NCBI GenBank assembly: GCA_910585205.1
Contig: CAJUCC010000042.1
Span: 1-64,000, forward strand
Length of the DNA stretch: 64,000 nt
Origin: an uncultured Lachnospiraceae bacterium
Lineage (GTDB): Bacteria; Bacillota; Clostridia; Lachnospirales; Lachnospiraceae
Direction of reading: 5' to 3'
The notes below the pieces were generated by a model. That model was not told the DNA's origin and made no database searches. It saw only the letters and a list, made by a program, of their open reading frames with translations. The translations under genes were made by a program, and so were the position numbers. Positions 36,124 to 45,457 of this stretch are shown here, in pieces; within the stretch, counting starts at the first letter, position 1; every line of letters starts with the position of its first letter.

Positions 36124-37404
36124 ATGGATGGGATGTTATCTCAGGATGAGATAAATGCCCTTCTAAGTGGTATGGATGTCAGCAGCACAGATGACTCTTC
36201 TGGTGCTCCGGCAGACAGTACATCGGAGAGTGGAGCCGGGAGCGAAATTGACGAGTCTTTACTGACAGCTACTGAGATAGATGCGATCGGTGAGATAGCG
36301 AATATCAGTATGGGTTCTTCTGCTACGACTCTTTACTCCCTGGTAAACAGGAAGGTAAACATTACAACTCCGGTTGTGTCGCTGGCAAATTGGAGTACCA
36401 TGATCGCGGAATATGAAAGGCCCTGTGTATTTATCCAGATTAAATATACGGTGGGGCTTGACGGCAGCAATATCCTGATTTTGAAGGAGCGGGATGTCAA
36501 GGTTATTACCGATCTGATGATGGGTGGTGACGGAACCAATATTGACGGGGAACTTGGGGAGCTTCATCTGAGCGCCATTTCCGAGGCGATGAATCAGATG
36601 ATGGGATCCTCCGCCACTTCACTATCCACTATGTTGGGCAAAATGATTGATATCAGTCCGCCGGAAGCCAGTCTTGTGGATCTGACGGAATTGAAAAAAC
36701 CGGAGGAGATCGCAAAGTTTTTAAGCGGCACATTCTGTAAGATTGCTTTTACCATGCAGATCGAGGATCTCGTGGAGAGTACGATTTTACAACTCTATCC
36801 GATAGAGTTCGCAAAGTCTCTCTATGATACCTTTATCAATCAGCAGCTGGGAGGGGTGAGCACGCCGGAACCAGCCGCCGCGCCGCCTGCGCCGGAGCCG
36901 CAGCCATATACACCGCCGCCGGCCGCCGCGCCGATGCCGGATATGTCACAGATGAATATGGGAATGCCGCAGATGCAGATGCCGCAGATGAACATGGGAA
37001 TGCCGCAGATGCAGATGCCGCAGATGAACATGGGAATGCCGCAGATGCAGATGCCGCAGATGAACATGGGAATGCCGCAGATGCAGATGCCGCAGATGAA
37101 CATGGAGATGCCCAATGTGCAGCCGGCACAATTTCAGAATTTCTCAGACAGCTACGGGATGGCAAACGCGCCGGAAAACATCGGCCTGATTATGGACGTA
37201 CCGCTGGAAGTTACGGTGGAACTGGGAAGGGCTGTCAAGTCCATTTCCGAGATCCTGGACTTTTCACCCGGTACGATTATCGAACTGGATAAGATAGCCG
37301 GTGAGCCGATCGACGTATTAGTAAACGGTAAGTTCGTTGCCAAAGGCGAAGTCGTTGTAATCGAAGAAAGCTTTGGTATTCGTGTAACTGAAATCATAAA
37401 GTAG
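36124..37404 (+). CDS. fliY: Flagellar motor switch phosphatase FliY
   Basis: The 426-residue protein opens with a CheY-P binding motif (LSQDEINALLSG), then a CheC-type phosphatase domain with both active-site pairs (E57/N60 in EIANISMG and E154/N157 in EAMNQMMG), a linker and a C-terminal FliN domain (DVPLEVTVELGRAVKSISEILDFSPGTIIELD). FliY hydrolyses CheY-P at the motor and replaces FliN in this lineage. The linker contains four perfect 12-residue Met/Gln/Pro repeats (about 280-327). Confidence 0.96.
   Translation: MDGMLSQDEINALLSGMDVSSTDDSSGAPADSTSESGAGSEIDESLLTATEIDAIGEIANISMGSSATTLYSLVNRKVNITTPVVSLANWSTMIAEYERPCVFIQIKYTVGLDGSNILILKERDVKVITDLMMGGDGTNIDGELGELHLSAISEAMNQMMGSSATSLSTMLGKMIDISPPEASLVDLTELKKPEEIAKFLSGTFCKIAFTMQIEDLVESTILQLYPIEFAKSLYDTFINQQLGGVSTPEPAAAPPAPEPQPYTPPPAAAPMPDMSQMNMGMPQMQMPQMNMGMPQMQMPQMNMGMPQMQMPQMNMGMPQMQMPQMNMEMPNVQPAQFQNFSDSYGMANAPENIGLIMDVPLEVTVELGRAVKSISEILDFSPGTIIELDKIAGEPIDVLVNGKFVAKGEVVVIEESFGIRVTEIIK
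36961..37104 (+). repeat. Four 36-bp tandem repeats inside fliY
   Basis: A 36-base unit starting at 36961, 36997, 37033 and 37069 is identical or nearly so in all copies and encodes Met-Pro-Gln-Met-Gln-Met-Pro-Gln-Met-Asn-Met-Gly. Third positions are also conserved, so the expansion is recent and copy number could vary. The unit is in frame, so changes would keep the gene open. Confidence 0.85.
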
Positions 37405-37422
37405 AACACAGGAGTGAGAGAG

Positions 37423-37785
37423 ATGGCAAAGAATATTTTAGTATGTGATGATGCAGCTTTTATGCGTATGATGATCAAGGACATCCTGACGAAAAACGGC
37501 TACAATGTGGCAGGGGAAGCAGAAAACGGACTGAAGGCTGTTGAAAAGTACAATGAAGTAAAGCCTGATCTGGTGCTGATGGACATTACCATGCCGGAAA
37601 TGGACGGAATCCAGGCGCTGAAAAAGATTAAGGCATCGGATCCGGGTGCAATGGTTATTATGTGTTCCGCAATGGGACAGCAGGCAATGGTTATCGAGTC
37701 CATCCAGGCGGGTGCCAAGGACTTTATCGTAAAACCGTTCCAGGCAGAGCGTGTACTGGAAGCCGTGAAAAAGGTTGTCGGATAA
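37423..37785 (+). CDS. cheY: Chemotaxis response regulator CheY
   Basis: The 120-residue single receiver domain has D9/D10 (VCDDAAFMR), the phosphorylation site D54 (VLMDITMPEMDG), the switch Thr/Ser region and K in IVKPFQ. CheA phosphorylates it, and CheY-P binds FliM/FliY. The ATG at 37423 follows AGGAGTG; an upstream GTG is part of the ribosome binding site. Lying between fliY and fliO is the Bacillus-type order. fliO starts right after its stop. Confidence 0.96.
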   Translation: MAKNILVCDDAAFMRMMIKDILTKNGYNVAGEAENGLKAVEKYNEVKPDLVLMDITMPEMDGIQALKKIKASDPGAMVIMCSAMGQQAMVIESIQAGAKDFIVKPFQAERVLEAVKKVVG

Positions 37786-38148
37786 ATGCTGCTTACACAG
37801 GGGAGCGGATTGGAATCCTTTGTTCAGTTTTTGACAGTGCTGATCCTTTTCTGTATTGTTCTTGGAATTACCTATGTGACCACCCGTTATATTGCCGGTT
37901 TTCAGAAACTGAAGCAGGAGGGTGGTAACATAGTGGTTATGGAGACATGCAAAGTTGCGCCGAATAAATATATTCAGATTGTGAAACTGGGAGAAACGTA
38001 TGTTGCGGTTGCAATATGCAAGGATACCATGACAAAACTGGCGGAGCTCTCCGGAGATGAACTTGCATTTTCCGGAAGCCAGGGGAATGGTATCCCCAGT
38101 TTTATTGAGGTTCTGGAAAAAGCAAAGATGATAAAACAAAAAAAGTAG
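37786..38148 (+). CDS. fliO: Flagellar biosynthesis protein FliO
   Basis: The 120-residue protein has one membrane segment (about 10-32) followed by a small cytoplasmic domain with YIQIVKLGETYVAVAICKDTMTKLAEL, the FliO pattern. FliO helps assemble the FliP ring of the export gate. Its start codon directly follows the cheY stop. Short and weakly conserved, but position before fliP is strong support. Confidence 0.88.
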   Translation: MLLTQGSGLESFVQFLTVLILFCIVLGITYVTTRYIAGFQKLKQEGGNIVVMETCKVAPNKYIQIVKLGETYVAVAICKDTMTKLAELSGDELAFSGSQGNGIPSFIEVLEKAKMIKQKK

Positions 38149-38157
38149 GCACATTCT

Positions 38158-39042
38158 ATGAGAAAATATTTTTCCGTAAGACAAATCATGTTTGTATTAT
38201 GCCTGCTGTTTTCAGTAGGCATATTATTTTTCGGCTGGTATCAGACGGCGTATGCCGCAGGAAATGTGAGCGGCCTGACAGACGGGAGCAATGCCACGGG
38301 CGTGACCGATGAGCGGACAAACATCAATGAGCCGGGCACGGCGGATGATCCGGAAGAGTTGCGGGAACTGAATGTGGCAAATAATCTGACCATTACCTAT
38401 AATAACGGCAATGGTACGGTGGCGGGACCGGTGCGGATTTTGGTTATCCTGACGATGATCGGGCTGGCACCGATGCTTCTGATTATGCTGACCGCATTTA
38501 CACGGATTGTGATTGTGCTGCATTTTACAAGAACGGCGTTAAATACCCAGACAGTTCCCCCGAATCAGGTTCTGATGGGGCTGGCGCTGTTTCTCACGTT
38601 TTTTGTGATGCAGCCCATACTCACCGAGATTAACGAGAATGCTCTGCAGCCGTTTGACAGAGGCGAGATCGCACAGGAGGAAGCGCTGGAGCGCGGAATG
38701 GAACCGCTGCGGGAGTTTATGTATGGTCAGACCCAGGTAAAGGATGTGCGGATGTTTATGGAGATTGCGGACCAGGAATGGGACGGCAGTCTTTCGGGTA
38801 TCCCTTCTTCGGTGTTGATTCCCAGCTTTGTTGTAAGCGAATTGCGGACCGCTTTTATTATCGGGTTTCTGATTTATATTCCGTTTATTGTAATTGATAT
38901 GGTGGTGGCCTCGGCTCTGATGAGTATGGGTATGATGATGCTGCCGCCCACGACGATTTCCATGCCGTTTAAGATATTATTATTTATTCTGGCAGACGGG
39001 TGGAATTTGATTATCGGCAGTCTGATTAAGACATTTTATTAA
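38158..39042 (+). CDS. fliP: Flagellar export gate protein FliP
   Basis: The 294-residue protein starts with a signal-like hydrophobic stretch (about 8-33), then the FliP domain: MIGLAPMLLIMLTAFTRIVIVLHFTRTAL, PPNQVLMGLALFLTFFVM and IPFIVIDMVVASALMSMGMMMLPP. FliP pentamers with FliQ and FliR form the export channel. The part between signal and domain is unusually Asn/Thr/Gly-rich. Confidence 0.97.
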   Translation: MRKYFSVRQIMFVLCLLFSVGILFFGWYQTAYAAGNVSGLTDGSNATGVTDERTNINEPGTADDPEELRELNVANNLTITYNNGNGTVAGPVRILVILTMIGLAPMLLIMLTAFTRIVIVLHFTRTALNTQTVPPNQVLMGLALFLTFFVMQPILTEINENALQPFDRGEIAQEEALERGMEPLREFMYGQTQVKDVRMFMEIADQEWDGSLSGIPSSVLIPSFVVSELRTAFIIGFLIYIPFIVIDMVVASALMSMGMMMLPPTTISMPFKILLFILADGWNLIIGSLIKTFY

Positions 39043-39062
39043 AATAAAGGGGAGGGAACAGA

Positions 39063-39332
39063 ATGACAGTCGATGCGGTAACGGCGCTTGCGCGGGATGC
39101 GCTGTTTCTGATTATCAAAACTTCGGCGCCGGTTCTTATGATTTCCCTTGTGATTGGTCTGGTTGTCAGTATCTTCCAGACAGCCACTTCCATACAGGAG
39201 CAGACGCTTACTTTTGTACCCAAGGTAGTGTGTGTGTTTCTGGGGCTGATGCTGTTCGGACACTGGATTTTGAATACCATCGTCGGATATATGACGGAAC
39301 TCTGGTCCAACTTCAGCGTTTACATCAGGTAA
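39063..39332 (+). CDS. fliQ: Flagellar export gate protein FliQ
   Basis: The 89-residue protein has two membrane segments and the FliQ pattern (LISLVIGLVVSIFQTATSIQEQTLTFVPK is represented by SLVIGLVVSIFQTATSIQEQ then TLTFVPK). It is part of the export channel. GGGGAGGG lies upstream. It lies between fliP and fliR as expected. Confidence 0.96.
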   Translation: MTVDAVTALARDALFLIIKTSAPVLMISLVIGLVVSIFQTATSIQEQTLTFVPKVVCVFLGLMLFGHWILNTIVGYMTELWSNFSVYIR

Positions 39333-39336
39333 GCCT

Positions 39337-40119
39337 ATGATAGATTATATCTTTTCGCTGGATGAGCTGGAATATTTTCTGCTTGTTATGTCGCGGATGC
39401 TCGGTTTTGTTACGGCGGCCCCGTTTTTCAATATGAATAACGCGCCCAGAAGGGTTCGGGTCGGTCTTGCATTTTTTGTTTCCCTTCTGTTATATCATAC
39501 ATCGCTTCCCCACGGAACCGTGGTCTATCATACGGTGTGGGGCTATGGGATGATTGTGATGAAGGAGGCGGTGGTCGGGCTGCTGATCGGCTTTGGTGCG
39601 CAGATTTGCACGACCATTGTAACGTTTGCGGGTATGACGATTGATATGAATATCGGCTTGTCCATGGTCAGTATGCTGGATCCTACGACACGGGAGAATA
39701 CCAGTATCAGCGGTATGTATCTGCAGTATACAACGATGCTGATGCTGCTTGTCAGCGGCATGTATCAGTTTTTGCTGTCGGCCGTTACCGACAGTTACCG
39801 CCTGATTCCCGTCAACGGGGCAGTCTTTGGGACGGACCATCTGGTATGGAGCATGACGCGGTTTCTGTCCGAATATATTATCATTGGTTTTCGGATCTGT
39901 CTGCCGGTGTTTGCGGTCGTAATGGTAATGAATGCGGTTCTGGGCATTCTGGCCAAGGTTGCTCCGCAGATGAACATGTTTGCCATAGGCATTCAGTTAA
40001 AAATACTGGTAGGGTTAATGATTTTGTTTTTTACCTATGCCATGCTGCCGGGCGCTGCAGATTTTATTTTCCGTGAGATCAGGATTATGGTGACGCGATT
40101 TATGGAGGGTATGATGTGA
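39337..40119 (+). CDS. fliR: Flagellar export gate protein FliR
   Basis: The 260-residue protein has about six membrane segments, with FliR features such as MSRMLGFVTAAPFFNMNNAPRRVRVGLAFF, VGLLIGFGAQICTTIVTFAGMTIDMNIG and ILAKVAPQMNMFAIGIQLK. It completes the export channel. It starts four bases after fliQ and overlaps flhB at its stop (GTGA). Confidence 0.97.
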   Translation: MIDYIFSLDELEYFLLVMSRMLGFVTAAPFFNMNNAPRRVRVGLAFFVSLLLYHTSLPHGTVVYHTVWGYGMIVMKEAVVGLLIGFGAQICTTIVTFAGMTIDMNIGLSMVSMLDPTTRENTSISGMYLQYTTMLMLLVSGMYQFLLSAVTDSYRLIPVNGAVFGTDHLVWSMTRFLSEYIIIGFRICLPVFAVVMVMNAVLGILAKVAPQMNMFAIGIQLKILVGLMILFFTYAMLPGAADFIFREIRIMVTRFMEGMM

Positions 40120-41228
40120 TACTGGAGTATAACCTGCAGTTTTTTGCCAAGGACGGTCCCGGCGGGGAGAAAACGGAACCGGCTACGCAGAAAAAGCTGA
40201 CAGATGCCAGAAAAGAGGGGCAGGTGGCCAAGTCGAAAGAACTCGGTCTCGGCGTTTCCCTGTTGACACTGTTTCTGGTGCTGCGGTTCAGCATCGGATG
40301 GATGGGGGAGAAGTTTCTGGAGTGCTTTTCCCTGATCTACGTCAGAATTCCCGATCTGATTGCCATGTATGACGGGGCGGTGCCGGTAACGAGTTTTCAT
40401 ATGGTTCTGAAAAATGTTATGCTCCGCATTATCGCAATTCTGGCACCCTTTTTTCTGGTCGGCACCATTGTTGCTTTTGTGGTTGATCTTGTTCAGGTAA
40501 AATGGGCGCCCACCTCGAAACCCTTTCAACCCAAATTCAGTAAGATGAATCCGGTAAAGGGGATCAAAAAGATCATTTCGCCCCGTTCCCTTCTGGAACT
40601 GTGCAAGGCGGTGGTCAAGATTATTCTGATTTCCTGGCTGGTGTATACCACGCTGATAAAGCAGGCAGGCGTTTTGTTTTCCATGTATGATCTGCCCTTG
40701 ATGGCGGCGATCGGTCAGGTGGGGAGCATCGTTATCAATCTGGGTATTAAGATTTCCGCTTTTTACATGATTATCGCGATTCTGGATTATATCTATCAGA
40801 AATGGAAATTCAGTGAAGATATGAAGATGACCAAGCAGGAAGTCAAAGACGAGATGAAAAATGCGGAAGGTGATCCGCAGATTAAAGGGAAGATTCGTCA
40901 GAAGATGCGGGAGGTTTCCCGGAGGCGTATGATGCAGTCGGTACCGGAGGCGGATGTGGTAATCACCAACCCGACGCATTATGCGGTCGCGGTCAAATAC
41001 GATGCGGATGAATATGCCGCCCCCATGGTGACGGCCAAGGGAGAAGATTTTCTGGCACAGAAGATCAAAGAACTTGCGCGGGAAAGCAATGTGGAGATTG
41101 TGGAAGACAAACCGCTGGCGCGAATGCTTTACGCCAATGTGGAAATAGGCGAACTGATACCGCCGGAATTGTATCAGGCGGTAGCGGAAGTACTGGCTAT
41201 GGTTTACCATGCGCAGGGAAAAGCATAA
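40116..41228 (+). CDS. flhB: Flagellar export switch protein FlhB
   Basis: The 370-residue protein has the FlhB start (GEKTEPATQKKLTDARKEGQVAKSKEL), four membrane segments and a cytoplasmic domain with the self-cleaving NPTH motif at 285-288. FlhB sets export specificity from rod/hook to filament with FliK. The start is a GTG overlapping the fliR stop. Sequence looks complete. Confidence 0.97.
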   Translation: MILEYNLQFFAKDGPGGEKTEPATQKKLTDARKEGQVAKSKELGLGVSLLTLFLVLRFSIGWMGEKFLECFSLIYVRIPDLIAMYDGAVPVTSFHMVLKNVMLRIIAILAPFFLVGTIVAFVVDLVQVKWAPTSKPFQPKFSKMNPVKGIKKIISPRSLLELCKAVVKIILISWLVYTTLIKQAGVLFSMYDLPLMAAIGQVGSIVINLGIKISAFYMIIAILDYIYQKWKFSEDMKMTKQEVKDEMKNAEGDPQIKGKIRQKMREVSRRRMMQSVPEADVVITNPTHYAVAVKYDADEYAAPMVTAKGEDFLAQKIKELARESNVEIVEDKPLARMLYANVEIGELIPPELYQAVAEVLAMVYHAQGKA

Positions 41229-41291
41229 GCATATGGGCGGCAGCCTTTGATCTGTCAATATATAAGGGGAAATCTGAAAGGAGGGGAACAG

Positions 41292-43325
41292 GTGAAAAAA
41301 GCGGATATAGGTGTGGCCTTATATGTACTGGCGGCTTTCGTAATGTTGATTGTTCCGATTCCTTCCTGGCTGCTCGATATTTTACTGGCGATTAACATTT
41401 CCGTCGCTTTTACCATTATGTTCGGCTGTATGTTCGCCACCGAGGTACTGGAGATGTCATTTTATCCCACGGTACTGCTGTTTACGACAATCTTTCGTAT
41501 CGCACTGAATGTCTCATCCACCCGTTTGATTCTGAAAACGGGCAATGCGGGTAATGTGGTGCAGGTGTTCGGTAACTTTGTAGGCGGCGGCGATCTCACG
41601 ATCGGTATTATCGTGTTTTTGATTCTGATTATCGTACAGTTTATGGTAATCAACAAAGGTTCGGAGCGAGTTGCCGAGGTGACGGCCCGGTTTACACTGG
41701 ACGCTATGCCGGGTAAACAGATGGCGATTGACGCCGATCTGAATACGGGCGCCATCGATGACGCGGAAGCAAAACGGCGCCGGGAAAAGATACAGGATGA
41801 ATCAAGCTTTTTCGGTTCCATGGACGGTGCCGTGAAGTATGTAAAGGGAGATGCCACCGCGGGTCTGATGATTTCTGCGGTTAATATTATAGGCGGTCTG
41901 GCAATGGGTATGCTGCGGGGCGGTCTGGAATTTCAGGCCGCACTTGACAAGTACGTAATCCTGACGATCGGTGACGGTCTGGTGAGCCAGATTCCGTCCC
42001 TGTTGATCTCGCTGTCCACCGGTATTCTGGTGACAAAGGGTTCCAAGGACGCCGATTTCGGTACGGTGTTGGTCAGCCAGTTGTTCGGTGTGCCGAAAGT
42101 ACTTTATTTTGTCGGCAGCACTATTATTGCCCTGGGCGTTTTGACGCCGCTGAACACGATCCTTTTTCTGATTCTCGGGTTTGCCTTTATTATCACGGCC
42201 CGTGTTATGTCGGGTACGATGGAGACGGCCCGCATCGACAATGTGGCGGAAGCCGAGGAGGCGGCCGCGGAGGAGATCAGGCAGCCGGAAAACGTCACCT
42301 CGCTTTTGCAGGTTGACCCGATCGAACTGGAGTTCGGCTACGGTATCATTCCGCTGGCGGATGTGAATCAGGGCGGCGACCTGCTTGACCGTGTCGTTAT
42401 GATCCGGCGGCAGATTGCGCTGGAACTCGGTACAGTTGTGCCGATTATCCGTCTGCGCGATAATATCCAGCTCAATCCGAATCAGTATATTATCAAGATC
42501 AAAGGAATACAGGTCAGCGAGGGAGAGATCCTCTTTGACCATTATATGGCGATGAATCCGGGTTACGTGGAGGAGGAGATTACGGGTATTCCCACATTTG
42601 AACCCTCCTTCCATCTGCCGGCGATCTGGATTACGGAGAGCCAGCGGGAGCGGGCGGAAAGCATGGGGTATACGGTAGTCGATCCGCCGTCCATTATAGC
42701 GACGCATCTGACGGAGATTATCCGGCAGCACATTGCGGAGCTGCTTTCACGGCAGGATGTACAGAGCCTTGTCAACAATATCAAAGAGAGCAATCCGGTG
42801 CTGGTGGAAGAACTTGTGCCGAAGCTGCTTGGGCTTGGTGAGATTCAGAAAGTGCTGCAAAATCTCCTGAAAGAGGGTATTTCCATCAGAGATTTGCAGA
42901 CAATATTCGAAACGCTGGCCGATTATGCGGCTACCACAAGAGATACGGACATCCTGACAGAATATACGAGACAGTCGCTGAAACGTGCAATTTCCAGCAG
43001 GTTCTTCCCTGCGGGAGAGACGACAAGCGTGATTACACTGGATCCCAAAGTGGAACAGGAAATTATGGGAAGCGTAAAGCAGACCGAACAGGGTGCATAT
43101 CTGACGCTGGATCCGGAGCGCACAAAGCGGATTATCGGTTCTGCCGAGACGGAAATTAAAAAACTGGAAGAACTGGGCAGAAATCCGATTATCATAACGT
43201 CTCCGATTGTGCGGATGTATTTTAAACGGCTGACGGAAGATTATTTTAAAGATCTGGTTGTGATTTCCTATAATGAGATAGAAGCAAACATTGAACTGCA
43301 ATCTGTTGGGATGGTGACTGCATAA
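41292..43325 (+). CDS. flhA: Flagellar export gate protein FlhA
   Basis: From GTG 41292, preceded by AAAGGAGGGG, the protein has 677 residues. The N-terminal half has about eight membrane segments with the conserved FHIPEP-type loop (RFTLDAMPGKQMAIDADLNTG); the C-terminal half is the substrate-docking ring. FlhA drives export with the proton gradient. A longer reading from 41247 has no ribosome binding site. flhF overlaps its stop by one base. Confidence 0.97.
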   Translation: MKKADIGVALYVLAAFVMLIVPIPSWLLDILLAINISVAFTIMFGCMFATEVLEMSFYPTVLLFTTIFRIALNVSSTRLILKTGNAGNVVQVFGNFVGGGDLTIGIIVFLILIIVQFMVINKGSERVAEVTARFTLDAMPGKQMAIDADLNTGAIDDAEAKRRREKIQDESSFFGSMDGAVKYVKGDATAGLMISAVNIIGGLAMGMLRGGLEFQAALDKYVILTIGDGLVSQIPSLLISLSTGILVTKGSKDADFGTVLVSQLFGVPKVLYFVGSTIIALGVLTPLNTILFLILGFAFIITARVMSGTMETARIDNVAEAEEAAAEEIRQPENVTSLLQVDPIELEFGYGIIPLADVNQGGDLLDRVVMIRRQIALELGTVVPIIRLRDNIQLNPNQYIIKIKGIQVSEGEILFDHYMAMNPGYVEEEITGIPTFEPSFHLPAIWITESQRERAESMGYTVVDPPSIIATHLTEIIRQHIAELLSRQDVQSLVNNIKESNPVLVEELVPKLLGLGEIQKVLQNLLKEGISIRDLQTIFETLADYAATTRDTDILTEYTRQSLKRAISSRFFPAGETTSVITLDPKVEQEIMGSVKQTEQGAYLTLDPERTKRIIGSAETEIKKLEELGRNPIIITSPIVRMYFKRLTEDYFKDLVVISYNEIEANIELQSVGMVTA

Positions 43326-44545
43326 TGATAATCAAAAAATATCGGGCGAGAACGGAAGCCGAAGCGGTAAATCAGGCGAAAAAGGAACTTGGACAGGGGG
43401 CGGTCATTATGAACGTCCGCAATATCAAGAAAAAAGGGATGTTTTCTCTTCTGCGGTCGCAGATGGTGGAAGTTACCGTGGCGATGGAAGATGAAACCGA
43501 CCGGGAGCTCAACCGGAAGGAGCCTCCGCAGAAATCATCGGAAGGACTGCTTTCCCCCGAACTGCTGCGAAGCACGATGGAGAGCCGCAGCGTCAGAGCG
43601 AAGCCGGCCGGGCGCGATGACGAGCGGGACCGCGGGATTGAAGAAAAACTGGAGAGTCTGCAGACGCTGCTGGAAAGGCAGTTAAAGCCTGCGGCGGAAG
43701 AAAAGAAAGAGCCGGAGCCGGAAGCGGAAAAAGAAGAGCAGGAGAGTGAAGCCGTTGCCTTTATCCGCCTGCTGTATAATATGATGCTGGAAAACGAAGT
43801 CAATGAAAGGTACGCAAACCAGATCATTGATGAGATTGAAAAAAGCAACAATGCAAATCTTCCGATTGATGCGGTATTGTCGAATATTTATCAGAAAATG
43901 ATTTTGAAATTCGGCAGGCCCATGAATATCCAGCCGGCCAAATCCGGACCGCGGGTGATTTTCTTTATCGGACCGACCGGAGTGGGCAAGACGACAACCA
44001 TCGCCAAGATTGCGTCGCGTTTCCGGGTTGACGAGAAAAAGAAAATCGTCCTTCTGACTGCGGACACGTACCGGATCGCCGCGGCAGAACAGCTGCGGAC
44101 GTATGCCAATATTCTGGAAGTGCCGTTCCGCATTATCTATTCCGCGGAAGAGATGGAGAAGGCACTGCAGGATTTTTATGCATATGATTATATATTGGTG
44201 GATACGGCCGGTCACTCGCATCAGAACGACAGTCAGAAAGACAATATGATTCAGTTTATTCACTGTCTGGACGACAAGGCGGAAAAGGAAGTATTTCTTG
44301 TATTGAGCGCAACGACAAAATATAAAGATCTGGTGAGCATTGCCGACGCTTACCGGGAGATGACGGAATACAAGCTTATTTTTACTAAACTGGATGAAAC
44401 GACTACGCTTGGAAACCTGCTGAACCTGAAACTGCATACGGGCGCGCCGCTGTCCTATGTGACATGCGGACAGAATGTGCCGGATGATATTGAGAATTTT
44501 AATCCGCAGAAAACAGTAAAGCAGCTCTTGGGCGGAAAAAGGTAA
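43325..44545 (+). CDS. flhF: Flagellar SRP-like GTPase FlhF
   Basis: The 406-residue protein has a variable N-terminal region with Glu/Lys-rich low complexity (about 50-140), then an SRP-type NG domain with GPTGVGKT (216-223), LLTADTYRIAAAEQLRTYA, VDTAGHSHQND and TKLDETTTLGNLLN. FlhF sets the site and number of flagella with FlhG. The start overlaps the flhA stop. Confidence 0.97.
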   Translation: MIIKKYRARTEAEAVNQAKKELGQGAVIMNVRNIKKKGMFSLLRSQMVEVTVAMEDETDRELNRKEPPQKSSEGLLSPELLRSTMESRSVRAKPAGRDDERDRGIEEKLESLQTLLERQLKPAAEEKKEPEPEAEKEEQESEAVAFIRLLYNMMLENEVNERYANQIIDEIEKSNNANLPIDAVLSNIYQKMILKFGRPMNIQPAKSGPRVIFFIGPTGVGKTTTIAKIASRFRVDEKKKIVLLTADTYRIAAAEQLRTYANILEVPFRIIYSAEEMEKALQDFYAYDYILVDTAGHSHQNDSQKDNMIQFIHCLDDKAEKEVFLVLSATTKYKDLVSIADAYREMTEYKLIFTKLDETTTLGNLLNLKLHTGAPLSYVTCGQNVPDDIENFNPQKTVKQLLGGKR

Positions 44546-44559
44546 ATGAGGAGACGGCT

Positions 44560-45444
44560 ATGGATCAGGCGGAACAGTTACGAAATATAATAAAGGCGTC
44601 TGCACAAAAGAGCAGGCCGCTGGCGAGGGTTATTACCGTAACAAGCGGAAAAGGCGGTGTGGGAAAGTCCAATACAGCCATTAATCTGGCGATTCAGTTG
44701 AAGCAGATGGGACAGCGCGTCATTATATTGGATGCGGATTTCGGCCTTGCGAATATTGAGATTATGTTTGGTGCAATCCCCAAACATAATCTGAGTGACC
44801 TGATTTATCAGGGGAAAAATATCAAACAGATCATTACATGGGGACCCGGCAATGTCGGGTTTATTTCCGGTGGCAGCGGAATTGCCGGCCTCTCGAATCT
44901 TAGTCGGGATTACCTGAATTATATCATTCAAAATCTGGAAGAATTGGATACGATCGCGGATATTATTATTATTGATACCGGTGCGGGGATTTCGGATGCC
45001 GTGCTGGAATTTCTGGTGGCGAGCGGGGAAATCCTGCTTGTGACGACGCCCGAGCCCACGTCCATCACGGATTCGTATTCTCTGGTGAAGGCTTTAAACC
45101 GGCACCCGCGCTTTAACCGGGAGTATTCGCGGCTAAAGGTTATCGCCAATCGGGTGGAAACCGTGGAAGAGGGCAAGGAGTTGTTTCAGAAGCTTGATGC
45201 GGTAGTCTCCCGGTACTTAAAGATTCCGATTGAATATCTGGGACCGATCCCTTATGACAGTCAGCTTTCCAAAGCTGTTATGCAGCAGATGCCGGTATCC
45301 CTGCAGAACCCGGGCGCCAAGTCAGCGCAGGCGTATGAACGGATTGCTGCCGTACTGATGAACAAAGAGTCCAATAAAAATCTGGTTAAGCGCGGTATGG
45401 CTGCTTTTTTTACCCATATCGTCAATGGGAAGAAGATGGGGTAG
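44560..45444 (+). CDS. flhG: Flagellar number regulator FlhG/YlxH (MinD-like ATPase)
   Basis: The 294-residue protein is a ParA/MinD ATPase with the deviant Walker A SGKGGVGKSN (29-38), ILDADFGLANIEIMFG and IIIDTGAGISDAVLEF. FlhG stimulates FlhF GTPase and controls flagellar number. The N-terminal AEQLRNIIK resembles the FlhF-activating segment (D/Q-rich start). The C-terminus looks basic and amphipathic, suited to membrane binding. Confidence 0.96.
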   Translation: MDQAEQLRNIIKASAQKSRPLARVITVTSGKGGVGKSNTAINLAIQLKQMGQRVIILDADFGLANIEIMFGAIPKHNLSDLIYQGKNIKQIITWGPGNVGFISGGSGIAGLSNLSRDYLNYIIQNLEELDTIADIIIIDTGAGISDAVLEFLVASGEILLVTTPEPTSITDSYSLVKALNRHPRFNREYSRLKVIANRVETVEEGKELFQKLDAVVSRYLKIPIEYLGPIPYDSQLSKAVMQQMPVSLQNPGAKSAQAYERIAAVLMNKESNKNLVKRGMAAFFTHIVNGKKMG

Positions 45445-45457
45445 GAGCGAGACTGGT

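Noticed and set aside
36961..37104. 36-bp repeats considered as a CRISPR array
   Set aside because: Units are directly adjacent with no spacers, in frame in fliY, and no cas genes are near.
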